Below, piece after piece: positions 44,792-53,159 of a stretch of 64,000 nt of DNA. A program made the position numbers and the translations under genes. Source of the DNA: M55B111 sp964614065 (GTDB taxonomy: Bacteria > Bipolaricaulota > Bipolaricaulia > M55B111); the NCBI GenBank assembly GCA_964614065.1, contig CAZTJJ010000002.1, positions 1-64,000 on the forward strand, written 5' to 3'. Numbering within the stretch: the first letter of the stretch is position 1; each line of letters opens with the position of its first letter. The notes below the pieces were generated by a model. The model made no database searches. It saw only the letters and a program-made list of their open reading frames with translations, and was not told the origin of the DNA.

Positions 44792-45496
44792 CTATAACCA
44801 GTCTTTAATAACTTCTTTTACGTCAGCAAATTCCTCTCGAGAACCTTGTGTTTTGTTTTTCCCCAATTCTACCGCGTAAATGTAGTCCGATATCTCAATT
44901 GCCTTTCGGATATTCTGATCGACCAATAGTATAGTAATCCCGTCGTCGGTTAACCTGGTTAACATATCATACATGCTCTGAGCTAGATTTGGTGCTAGAC
45001 CAGCAGTCGGTTCGTCCACCAAAAGCATCTCTGGAGCACTCATCAGTGCTCGCCCCAGGTCGACCATCCTTTGCTGGCCGCCAGAAAGGTTACCAACGGA
45101 TGTATTTTGTTTTTCTTCAAGAATAGGAAATCTCTCAAAATTATCACTAATCCGCTGGTTGATAATTTCTTTATCTCGTCTGATCGTCCAGGCTCCCAGT
45201 TGGAGGTTTTCTTTCACTGTCATCCGTTGAAATAGGGTAAGCTGCTGAGGCAAGTAAACTATTCCTCTCGTAATTGCCTTAAACGGTTTTATTCCCGTTA
45301 TGGAGTTATCTTTATACTTGATGTCTCCGGAGTTTGGATCAAGGAAACCGCTGATTGATTTAAGCAACGTCGACTTACCGACACCATTCGGCCCCAAGAC
45401 CGCCGTAATCTGCTGTTTCTCAGCTTCCAGGCTTAATCCCTGTAATATATTAATATCCTCGTAATACCCGACGTACAGGTTCTCTACTTTCAGCAA
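44792..45496 (-). CDS. livF: Branched-chain-amino-acid-type ABC ATPase (LivF family)
   Basis: About 234 residues. Walker A GPNGVGKSTLLKSISG, signature LSGGQQRMVDLGRAL, Walker B MLLVDEPTAGLAP. GTG at 45505 is an alternative start, but AGGTGAT lies just before TTG at 45496, which I used. With the GTG start it would overlap livG by 8 bp. Standard length for LivF. Confidence 0.93.
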   Translation of the reverse strand: MLKVENLYVGYYEDINILQGLSLEAEKQQITAVLGPNGVGKSTLLKSISGFLDPNSGDIKYKDNSITGIKPFKAITRGIVYLPQQLTLFQRMTVKENLQLGAWTIRRDKEIINQRISDNFERFPILEEKQNTSVGNLSGGQQRMVDLGRALMSAPEMLLVDEPTAGLAPNLAQSMYDMLTRLTDDGITILLVDQNIRKAIEISDYIYAVELGKNKTQGSREEFADVKEVIKDWL

Positions 45497-45497
45497 A

Positions 45498-46256
45498 TTA
45501 ATCACCTAGATAAGCTTCCAGAACGGCCTCTTCCTCCCTTACGATTTCGGGAGGTCCTTCAGTTAACTTTTTTCCCTGGGCAAAGACTATTACTCGCTCG
45601 CTTAACTTAAAGATGGATTCCATATCGTGGCTTATGATTAAAAAGGACTTCCCTGCCCGGTATAGCTCGTTAATGTGAGAATGTAAGTCAGAACGCAATT
45701 CCGGATGAACACCAGCAAACGGTTCATCCAACACAATGATATTAGGGTCAAGCATCATAACCCTACCCAGCTCCAGCAATTTCTTCTGTCCACCTGACAA
45801 ATTCACCGATAACTCCTCTTCCAAGTGTCTAATCAAGAGAAAATCCATTATCTCCTGCGCCTTCTTTTTCACTTCCTCCCGATTACTGCGTTTTGTAGCA
45901 AGAGCTGGGACCAGCAAATTCTCAGTTACCGTAAGTTGTTCAAAACCTCTGGTGATTTGGAAGGTCCTGCCCATGCCTAATGCTGCGATTTTATAGGACG
46001 GGAGACCCATTATCTCCTGATCGCCGAGCTTTATGGAACCGGTATCAGCGGGCAACAATCCCGTAATGACGTTGACAAAGGTCGTTTTACCTGCACCGTT
46101 TGGTCCAATCAATCCCGCTAGTTGTCCTTCTTCTATAACGACGTCAACTCCATCTAATGCCTTTACTCCACCAAAATATTTCTTCAAACCACTGACAACT
46201 AGATTAATTAGCATCCCTCCCATAAAGACAATGGGAGGCCCGGTGAAGCCCCCCAT
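45498..46256 (-). CDS. livG: Branched-chain-amino-acid-type ABC ATPase (LivG family)
   Basis: Up to 252 residues. Walker A GPNGAGKTTFVNVITG, signature NLSGGQKKLLELGRVM, Walker B IIVLDEPFAGVHP. The start is uncertain: ATG 46256 has AGGA 10 nt upstream, but the family N-terminus begins near INLVVSGLKKYFGG. A second ATG at 46214 lies directly against GGGAGGG, too close for normal initiation; an ATT six bases on would be well placed. Confidence 0.9.
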   Translation of the reverse strand: MGGFTGPPIVFMGGMLINLVVSGLKKYFGGVKALDGVDVVIEEGQLAGLIGPNGAGKTTFVNVITGLLPADTGSIKLGDQEIMGLPSYKIAALGMGRTFQITRGFEQLTVTENLLVPALATKRSNREEVKKKAQEIMDFLLIRHLEEELSVNLSGGQKKLLELGRVMMLDPNIIVLDEPFAGVHPELRSDLHSHINELYRAGKSFLIISHDMESIFKLSERVIVFAQGKKLTEGPPEIVREEEAVLEAYLGD

Positions 46257-46272
46257 TATTCAGCGTTCCTGA

Positions 46273-47547
46273 TTATTTCAAATACGGAGGAATCTCAAAT
46301 TTTCCTTCCGCCCACGCCTGGGGCCATATAACGGTTCCTTCTCCCTCATGATATTGAATGACCGGGTAAATGTAGAAATTCTTGCCGACCACAGGATCTG
46401 GAGAAGATTCTGGTGTATACTTGTACTCCTTCATAAGAATACCGTCAGTGTAAGTTAAATCACCTGTCCTAACCAAATAGTGATTTACTTTTTGAATGGT
46501 CTCCGAGTTTATCTCTCCGTAAAGTTGATAGGTCTTTCTCAATATTTTGATAAGGTAATTCGCTCCATCGAATGCCAAACCAGAAGAAGACGCACTGGGT
46601 TTGACGTTCCATTCCTCCTCGAACCTTTCCTTAAATGCCTTGGCCTCCTTACTTGCAAACTGAGGTATTTCATCCAGCACGTAGTCGGAAGCATCTCCAG
46701 CCAGGTCATACCATTCGCCCATCCAGCCAAGTCCATCAGCTATGATAATACCCTTTAAACCTACCTCTCTAGCCTGCTTGACCAACGCGGCAAACGAAGA
46801 AGGCACTGTAGACGTCCCGGCAACTACTGATACTTTCTTTTCCTTCCATTTGGTTAAGAGTGGATAGAACTTCGTTTGCTTCATTTCAAAGTAATCTTTT
46901 GAAAGTACGTTCCATCCGGCTTCTTCGAACTGCTGGGCTATCGCTCCACCAAAGCTTCTACCCCAATCCGTATTCTCTCCATAGATTGCCACGTTCATGG
47001 TGGGTGCTTCCCACACACCATCTTCAACTGCTTCGGTAAGCGTAGTCACGTAAGCAACAGACAACTTCCTGGGTGTAGGCCAGAACTTACCGCTATCGTA
47101 ATATTGGTACTTCTCGGGATTCTCGTGATACTTATCCAGAATCACTTGAGTCGCAGCTCCACCAAAGAAATGTGGGATTTCATACTTTGCCGCCATATCC
47201 ATCAGCGCTACGGAGACCGAACTGTGCCAGTTAAAGGTCGTGACATCTACGCCTTTTCTGGTTACTGCCTGCATATAGTTACGCGTTGCTTTTTCGGGAA
47301 CAGATTCAGTATCTACTTTTACGAGTTTTACGTCGTAGCTCCCTATTTTATTGTTGATGTCATCAAAGGCCATGTTATAAGATCGCCATATTTCGCTCCC
47401 CACGCGGGCATTCGGCCCAGTAAAAGGGCCAGTAACGCCTACAACCACTTCTTCTCCAACCACACCTAAACTGGAAAAACCGACAAAAAGTAAAGACAAC
47501 ATAAAGAACACTATTAAACTTTTGGTTGTCGAATTAACTGTTATCAA
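46273..47547 (-). CDS. livK: Liv-type ABC transporter substrate-binding protein
   Basis: About 424 residues from TTG at 47547, 8 nt after GGAGG; the ATG at 47562 overlaps that ribosome site. Signal peptide KSLIVFFMLSLLFVGFSSLG, no lipobox Cys. The mature part starts VVVGVTGPFTGPNARVGSE, typical of periplasmic-binding protein type I. IYGENTDWGRSFG and GLAFDGANYLIKILRK are family features. Ligand unknown. It heads the five-gene transporter unit (binding protein, LivG, LivF, LivH, LivM). Confidence 0.9.
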   Translation of the reverse strand: MITVNSTTKSLIVFFMLSLLFVGFSSLGVVGEEVVVGVTGPFTGPNARVGSEIWRSYNMAFDDINNKIGSYDVKLVKVDTESVPEKATRNYMQAVTRKGVDVTTFNWHSSVSVALMDMAAKYEIPHFFGGAATQVILDKYHENPEKYQYYDSGKFWPTPRKLSVAYVTTLTEAVEDGVWEAPTMNVAIYGENTDWGRSFGGAIAQQFEEAGWNVLSKDYFEMKQTKFYPLLTKWKEKKVSVVAGTSTVPSSFAALVKQAREVGLKGIIIADGLGWMGEWYDLAGDASDYVLDEIPQFASKEAKAFKERFEEEWNVKPSASSSGLAFDGANYLIKILRKTYQLYGEINSETIQKVNHYLVRTGDLTYTDGILMKEYKYTPESSPDPVVGKNFYIYPVIQYHEGEGTVIWPQAWAEGKFEIPPYLK

Positions 47548-47604
47548 TGAATCCACCTCCATTAGGTGACGATTTAGTCTACAAATCGACTGCTTATTTT
47601 TAAA

Positions 47605-47634
47605 AAGAAAAAAATACCAACTCCCTCCTGGAGT
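47605..47634 (-). terminator. Possible attenuator hairpin ahead of the binding-protein gene
   Basis: On the minus strand ACTCC-AGGAG-GGAGT is followed by TGGTA and a T-rich run. The hairpin is short, and it lies about 60 bp upstream of the start codon, so it could be a weak attenuator. The rest of the 400-bp gap holds the partial repeat at 47891-47937 and no gene. Confidence 0.35.
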
Positions 47635-47890
47635 ACCACCTCCTTCTTCAACAATTAGTACGAAACCAATATATTGCCTTCATAAAAAGATTATACATCA
47701 ATAATTAAATCCTTCAAATAAATTTTAAGACTACTGTACTTCCAGCCCAAAAAGTAGACATAGAGGGAGAAAAAAGCTAGAAAGAAGCAAAACACTTAGG
47801 TACACGTTTTATCGAGGTTTTAGCTAGAGGAACTACAAATTCTCGCCAGCAGGGTTGAGTAACTGCCATTGTAGGTTAAACTTTCCCTGA

Positions 47891-47937
47891 CCTAGGTTGC
47901 GCGATTCTTACACGTTTATCGAAAAATATAGGTTAGC
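47891..47937 (+). repeat. Partial copy 3 of the long element (5' block only)
   Basis: 47 nt matching 5685-5731 at about 40 positions without gaps, in the orientation of the downstream hydantoinase-like gene. Nothing after TTAGC matches the rest of the element. A looser match to the same core (TACACGTTTTATCGA) lies at 47801-47815. The block ends 17 bp before the AAGGAGGT site of the gene, so it may hold a promoter or protein-binding site. Confidence 0.65.
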
Positions 47938-47966
47938 AAATTACACTGGACGCCAAGGAGGTTCTA

Positions 47967-49889
47967 TTGCGATACGGAATTGGAGTTGATTCCGGGGACA
48001 CATTTACTGACGCCGTTTTGTTCGACATAAAAGAAGACAAAGTAATCATTACTACTAAGGTACTTACTACCCACGAAGATTTATCCAATGGGATATTTGA
48101 AGCGATAGACCAAATTACTGCTCAGATCGATACCTCAGATGTCGCGCAGGTCGCAGTTTCATCAACATTGGCCACTAATGCAATTGTAGAGGGTAGAGGC
48201 GGACATGTCGGCCTGTTTATTCTGGGATGGGAACCCGATAAAAGTCAGGAATTTCCAAAATCCAAGCGGATTTACCTGAACGGAAAATTTAATCCAAGGG
48301 GTAAAGAACTGGAGCCCTTAGACGAAAGCAAGGTGAAAACCAATGTCGCGCAGTACAAATCCCAGGTCGAAGGCTTTGCAATTGCTGGCTACTTTAGCGT
48401 TCGCAACCCCCGACACGAAAACAGGGTAAAAGAAATAATTCAAAAACAAACAGATAAACCCACAATATCCAGTCACGAGCTTTCTCCAAAACTTGGCTTA
48501 TACGAACGTGCAGTGACCGCCGTCTTAAATGTAAAAGTAATTCCAATTATCACTTCTTTTCTGGAAAGCGCAAAGTCAGCGCTAGAACGGAGAGGAATTT
48601 CAGCTCCGTTAATGGTCGTAAAAAGCGACGGTTCACTTGGAGGAGAACGAGAAATAAAACAAAAACCAATAGAAACCATCTTTTCTGGGCCAGCCGCCAG
48701 CGCCATAGGTGCAAGATGGTTATCCGGTAAAGACACTGGTGTAGTTATAGACATCGGTGGAACCACAATTGACATCGCTACCCTTAAAAGCGGGCTCCCA
48801 AACCTATCAACAGAAGGGGCTCGAGTTGGCAAATGGCAAACCAAGGTCAAATCCATGGATCTCCGAACTGCCGGTCTGGGAGGCGACAGCGAAATTCAAA
48901 TCGATAAAGAAGGCAACATCAAAATTGGTCCTACCACGGCTAAACCCCTTGCATTCTGCAACTTGTCCAACAACGAATTGGAAAAAATGCACATTCACGA
49001 TAACCCAGCATTTTTAAAACGTCGCAACTTACAGACAAGTATGAAAAACAGAAGCAGCACATTATCCGGGGCTCCAAGTAGACTTCTCCAATTGGTAAGA
49101 AAAGAACCAATCAACGAGGCACAATTATTGGAAACTGCCAGGGAACAGAAGTTGTTACGAGGTCCGACCTATCTTAGAGAACTGGAAAGCTTAGGGTTGT
49201 TACAGAGAATAGCACTGACCCCAACGGACTTACTTCACATCCTCGGCGAATATCTAGCCGGAAACACCAAAGCTCCGCGCCAGGGTGCGGAGGTTTTGGC
49301 AAGCATGAAGGAGAAAAACCCAGTCAAATTCGCACAAAAAGTAAAAGACGAATTCGAGCGTGAAATTGCCCTGGAGGTTGTAAAAAAATACGTCCTCGAG
49401 GAGAACCCTTCAATCACTTTTGAGGATAATTCGCTCTGGAGTTTCTACCGGAAGAACAAAAGCCCGGACCTTGACGTGAATTTTACTTTAAACATCCCAT
49501 TAATCGGTATCGGGGCACCAGCAGCTGCTTTCTTACCGCAGGTGGCCGATCGCCTGGGCACAGAGTTCGTTCAAGTTGAAAATTATAGCGTGGGCAACGC
49601 TATAGGAGCGATCACCAGCCAGATAGTAAGGCGAATTAAGATATTAGTTATAGAAAGTCCGGAAACTGAGGAGTTTTTCCTCTTTTTACCCGACAGACGT
49701 GTAGTCCTTAGCGTTGAAGATGAGGATAAAGCGATGACCGAATCAGAAAAGCTCGCCAAAAAAGAAGCGGAACGACTAGCTCGTGAAGCAGGCGGTGTAA
49801 ACATTTCATTTTCAGTTAATAGAAACGAGTTTAAATATGGCAGGGGAAAAATAGAGGTAGTTGCTATTGGAAATCCTGCGGCATCATAA
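47967..49889 (+). CDS. Hydantoinase/oxoprolinase family protein (HyuA-like)
   Basis: 640 residues. It has an ASKHA-like ATPase arrangement: VDSGDTFTDAV near residue 7, VAVSSTLATNAIVEGRGG, VVIDIGGTTIDIATLKSG near residue 257 and RTAGLGGDSEIQIDKEG. Members hydrolyse cyclic amides or carboxylate ketones using ATP. The usual GGT of the first phosphate motif is GDT. The usual partner, HyuB, is absent. The start is TTG behind AAGGAGGT. Substrate not predictable; a ring amide or methylated amine breakdown product would suit its position between a transporter and a hydrolase gene. Confidence 0.85.
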   Translation: MRYGIGVDSGDTFTDAVLFDIKEDKVIITTKVLTTHEDLSNGIFEAIDQITAQIDTSDVAQVAVSSTLATNAIVEGRGGHVGLFILGWEPDKSQEFPKSKRIYLNGKFNPRGKELEPLDESKVKTNVAQYKSQVEGFAIAGYFSVRNPRHENRVKEIIQKQTDKPTISSHELSPKLGLYERAVTAVLNVKVIPIITSFLESAKSALERRGISAPLMVVKSDGSLGGEREIKQKPIETIFSGPAASAIGARWLSGKDTGVVIDIGGTTIDIATLKSGLPNLSTEGARVGKWQTKVKSMDLRTAGLGGDSEIQIDKEGNIKIGPTTAKPLAFCNLSNNELEKMHIHDNPAFLKRRNLQTSMKNRSSTLSGAPSRLLQLVRKEPINEAQLLETAREQKLLRGPTYLRELESLGLLQRIALTPTDLLHILGEYLAGNTKAPRQGAEVLASMKEKNPVKFAQKVKDEFEREIALEVVKKYVLEENPSITFEDNSLWSFYRKNKSPDLDVNFTLNIPLIGIGAPAAAFLPQVADRLGTEFVQVENYSVGNAIGAITSQIVRRIKILVIESPETEEFFLFLPDRRVVLSVEDEDKAMTESEKLAKKEAERLAREAGGVNISFSVNRNEFKYGRGKIEVVAIGNPAAS

Positions 49890-49958
49890 TTCCCCGCAGC
49901 TGGAAGTCACCCCAGTTGTAGTTGTGACTGGTAACTGCTCAAGCTAAAATTTGGAACG

Positions 49959-50903
49959 ATGTTAAACTTGAGAGCCAACAAACATTATTTTAGTATGCTG
50001 CCATTGTTTATCCTACTAGCGCTATTAGGAACAGGGCAAGCTTTATATCACATAAGTATAACTATAAATGGAGAAATTTACGGGACCCCCCGTGGGGAGA
50101 TAAAGCAAGCCACACCAGAAAACTGGGGACTGCCTTATGAAAACGTCACGTTCCCAACGGAAGAAGACCTGATGTTACAAGGTTGGTATATCGACAACAA
50201 CGAGACAAAAAGAACAATCGTGCTTACTCCGGGTAGAGGAACAAACAAATGGGATATCTTGGAAGAAGGTCCAGTAGATCACCTCTTTAAAAATGGCTTC
50301 GACATTTTGCTCTTTGATCCACGGTCGACTGGACAGAGCGACGGGACTAAATACGGCTTTGGCTATTACGAAAGCCAAGACATAATAAATGCAGCCAAGT
50401 TCCTGCTTGAAGAAAAAGGTGCGTCAACTGTAGGAGTTTGGGGCGGATCCGCAGGCGCGTCAGCGGCAATTATGGCCGCCTTAGAATCCAACAAAATAGA
50501 CGCAATCGTCGCTGATAGTCCTTACGCTAACCTACAAATGGCCGCTTCAAGCTACCGTAAATTTGAAGAGGATGCGGGCCTCCAGATATTTTTCCCTCTA
50601 TACATGGGTATAGCAAGACTGGCACTGGATTTCGATCTGGGGGCAGAGACCAATTTAACTGCGAGGGTACCAAATTTAACCACACCTCTGTTTCTCATTC
50701 ACGGACTCGCGGACAAAGCACTCGATCCATTAAACTCACAAATGCTCTACGAAAAAACCGGAGGGCCACGGAGATTGTGGCTTGCAGAAGGAGCTTGGCA
50801 CGTGGGTACCTTCGAAGTATACCCGGAAGAATACAGAAAACGCGTCACCTGCTTTTTTAACAATTACATGCCCAAAAAAACGGCCGGGATGATCGTTGAA
50901 TGA
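49959..50903 (+). CDS. Alpha/beta hydrolase, membrane-anchored, serine type
   Basis: 314 residues. An N-terminal hydrophobic segment (LPLFILLALLGTGQALY) is a likely signal anchor. The fold shows LTPGRGTNKWD (oxyanion region), the nucleophile elbow GVWGGSAGASAAIM (Ser near residue 165), the acid in LIHGLADKALDP and the His in GAWHVGTFEVYP. BAAT/acyl-CoA thioesterase-like or peptidase S9-like; substrate unknown. It overlaps recF by 4 bp although it is not usually linked to that gene. Confidence 0.85.
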   Translation: MLNLRANKHYFSMLPLFILLALLGTGQALYHISITINGEIYGTPRGEIKQATPENWGLPYENVTFPTEEDLMLQGWYIDNNETKRTIVLTPGRGTNKWDILEEGPVDHLFKNGFDILLFDPRSTGQSDGTKYGFGYYESQDIINAAKFLLEEKGASTVGVWGGSAGASAAIMAALESNKIDAIVADSPYANLQMAASSYRKFEEDAGLQIFFPLYMGIARLALDFDLGAETNLTARVPNLTTPLFLIHGLADKALDPLNSQMLYEKTGGPRRLWLAEGAWHVGTFEVYPEEYRKRVTCFFNNYMPKKTAGMIVE

Positions 50904-51988
50904 AGATCAGTAAACTCAAGGTCGCTGGTTTCAGAAATTTAACAGAGTCAGAGATAAAACCAAATGAGCACCTAAACATACTCTTTGGTCCTAATGGTTC
51001 GGGTAAAACCAACTTATGTGAATCGATACATTTCGTTTCCACGGGCAATAACCTAAAAGGTAACCGCCAGCAAGAACTAATCAACTGGGATTCGGACGAT
51101 GCACTGATCAAAGTAAACCTGTCAACCGACGATCAAATAATAGTATACCTAAAGCGGGGAGAACAGAAGCAAGTACGGTACAACTCGAATCCAAAGACCC
51201 AATCAAAACTTCGAAAACTTTTTGCAACTTACACTTTCATCCCAGAAGACCTATACCTGTCAAAAGGATCTCCCCAGCGTCGGAGGACAATGATTAACGA
51301 TCAACTGACTCTACTCGACGGAGACTACAAACAGACACTCACAAAATATAACGACGAATTAAAGAAAAAAAACAACTTGCTGAAAAAAGACGAGATTAAC
51401 ATCGAGTTTCTCACGGTTCTAAATACTCGACTCTCTGAACTTGGAGCTGAGATTATCGTAAGTCGAATGCGCTATCTAAAACGGTTAAACAACACATTAC
51501 CAAAAACGTATCAGGAATTCTCCTCTACCGATCATAAACTCACGTTGAATTACTCTGACCAGAGGTATTCTAACAAGACTTGTGAAGAAATTAAGGCAAT
51601 GTTAGGAGAAGAGTTGGAAGAAAAATACGAAAAGGAAAGAGAAATTGAAACAACTATTGTCGGTCCTCACAGAGATAAATTCCTGTTTAATTTACAGGGA
51701 AGAAACCTTCGTAAATACGGCTCACAGGGAGAGCAACGTACCGCTGTAATATCCACATACTTTTCCAACATTCAACTCTATAAAGAGAACGAGGGAGAGT
51801 GGCCAATCCTAATTTTCGACGATATTCTGAGCGAACTAGATACCAACAGGGGCAATGCTTTGTTAAACAATATACCAACAGAACCTCAAAGATTTATGAC
51901 AACCGCAACTAGAAATCCCGCGTTCAAAAAGCTATCGGGAGAGTTTTCAGTATTCCAGCTAACCGGGGGGACAATCAAAGAAAAATGA
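50900..51988 (+). CDS. recF: DNA replication and repair protein RecF
   Basis: 362 residues. Walker A FGPNGSGKTNLCE near residue 30, YVPEDL-like FIPEDLYLSKGSPQRRR, SQGEQRTAV as the ABC-type signature, and Walker B ILIFDDILSELD. It loads RecA at gaps. It overlaps both neighbours by 4 bp, so translation is coupled. The dnaA/dnaN genes usually beside it are absent here. Confidence 0.95.
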   Translation: MKISKLKVAGFRNLTESEIKPNEHLNILFGPNGSGKTNLCESIHFVSTGNNLKGNRQQELINWDSDDALIKVNLSTDDQIIVYLKRGEQKQVRYNSNPKTQSKLRKLFATYTFIPEDLYLSKGSPQRRRTMINDQLTLLDGDYKQTLTKYNDELKKKNNLLKKDEINIEFLTVLNTRLSELGAEIIVSRMRYLKRLNNTLPKTYQEFSSTDHKLTLNYSDQRYSNKTCEEIKAMLGEELEEKYEKEREIETTIVGPHRDKFLFNLQGRNLRKYGSQGEQRTAVISTYFSNIQLYKENEGEWPILIFDDILSELDTNRGNALLNNIPTEPQRFMTTATRNPAFKKLSGEFSVFQLTGGTIKEK

Positions 51989-52521
51989 ACGCAAACCACG
52001 AGCTCCTTTACATGATTTTTAAGAAAAACAACCTATTGTCAGAATATAGAACCCAGGAGCCAATCTTTGTCTGGACCAACGTTTCCGGGGAGCTAGGAAA
52101 AATAGCCCGGCCAAAGAAAGTACAGGGTAAGACGTTGATAATTGACGTTCCCTCGGCAGCGGCCAAGGAAGAACTGTCATATCTCGAAGAGGATCTGCTG
52201 GACAAACTGAATGATGAACTGAGGACATCAACCGTAACCAGTTTAAAATTCCAGATCGGGGAATTCCCATCAAGAACCCGGAACAACACAGCTAAATACT
52301 CGGTTGAAGACGTTACCGTATCAACAGAAGAGCTCCAGGAAATATCCAATGCGGTATCCGATAGAGGTTTAAGTCAACAAGCACAAGATAGCTTAAAATC
52401 GCTGCTGATAACCCAGTTGAAAAGTCGGAAAGTTAGAATACAAGATGGCTGGAAAGAATGTCCAAATTGTGGCGGAATATACGACGGCATCCGATGTCCT
52501 TATTGCGGAATCAAGAAGTGA
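51985..52521 (+). CDS. DUF721/DciA-like protein with C-terminal zinc ribbon
   Basis: 178 residues. The N-terminal part (LYMIFKKNNLLSEYRTQEP, then FVWTNVSGELGKIARPKK) fits DUF721/DciA, which helps load the replicative helicase. VQGKTLIIDVPSAAAKEEL follows. An added C-terminal tail has two CxxC pairs (CPNCGG, CPYCG), a zinc ribbon not in standard DciA. recF-DUF721-gyrB is a common order; here hslV comes next instead of gyrB. Confidence 0.82.
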   Translation: MNANHELLYMIFKKNNLLSEYRTQEPIFVWTNVSGELGKIARPKKVQGKTLIIDVPSAAAKEELSYLEEDLLDKLNDELRTSTVTSLKFQIGEFPSRTRNNTAKYSVEDVTVSTEELQEISNAVSDRGLSQQAQDSLKSLLITQLKSRKVRIQDGWKECPNCGGIYDGIRCPYCGIKK

Positions 52522-52564
52522 TGAAGTTGATACTGCAATATGGAGTCGGTACACTTCTACAACT

Positions 52565-53140
52565 ATGACCAACAACCAGACGGCGCATAATCAAAACACA
52601 GCAATAAATTCTACTACCATTGTTGGTATTAGATCCCCAGAAAGAAAACAGGCTATTGTCGCTTCCGATGGTCAAGCAACTATGGAAGATACGGTAATTA
52701 AGAACAATACGAACAAGGTTAGAAAACTTTACCAGGGAGAAGTACTGGTTGGATTTGCCGGTTCAACTGCTGACGCTCTCACCCTTTTTGACAAATTTGA
52801 AGGGCAACTTGAGCAGTATAGCGGGAACTTAGAACGTGCCGCAGTGGAATTGACGAAGGAGTGGCGAACGGACAAAGTATTACGAAAACTAGAGGCATTG
52901 ATGATCGTGGTCAATAAGGACTCATTGCTGTTGATATCCGGCGGAGGAGACGTCCTCAGACCCGACCAAAACGTAATCGGGATTGGTTCTGGTGGCTCCT
53001 ATGCGCTGGCGGCGGCGCGGGCACTGATGGAAAACTCTGACTTATCGCCCAAAGAAATCGCTCAAAAAGCAATACAACTTACAGCATCTATCGATATTTA
53101 CACCAACGACCAGATTTCTTTAGAGGCTATTGAATGGTAA
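52565..53140 (+). CDS. hslV: ATP-dependent protease subunit HslV (extended N-terminus)
   Basis: 191 residues. The catalytic core has TTIVGIRSPER, SDGQATMEDTVIKNN, VLVGFAGSTADALTLFD and GIGSGGSYALAAARAL, all typical. Normally HslV begins Met-Thr, with Thr1 as nucleophile. Here the only ATG near the start lies 16 codons upstream, giving NNQTAHNQNTAINS before TTIVG, so a propeptide must be removed unless initiation is non-standard. Bacillus CodW also has a short propeptide. There is no Shine-Dalgarno site near 52565. The hslU partner follows directly. Confidence 0.88.
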   Translation: MTNNQTAHNQNTAINSTTIVGIRSPERKQAIVASDGQATMEDTVIKNNTNKVRKLYQGEVLVGFAGSTADALTLFDKFEGQLEQYSGNLERAAVELTKEWRTDKVLRKLEALMIVVNKDSLLLISGGGDVLRPDQNVIGIGSGGSYALAAARALMENSDLSPKEIAQKAIQLTASIDIYTNDQISLEAIEW

Positions 53141-53159
53141 TAAAAGGGGATGCACTTGT

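Noticed and set aside
50175..50378. Antisense frames inside the hydrolase and other genes
   Set aside because: Such frames run against clear protein families, have no ribosome sites and no family resemblance.
52445..52564. Upstream extension of hslV to 52445
   Set aside because: It overlaps the DUF721 zinc ribbon in another frame and shows no HslV-like residues.
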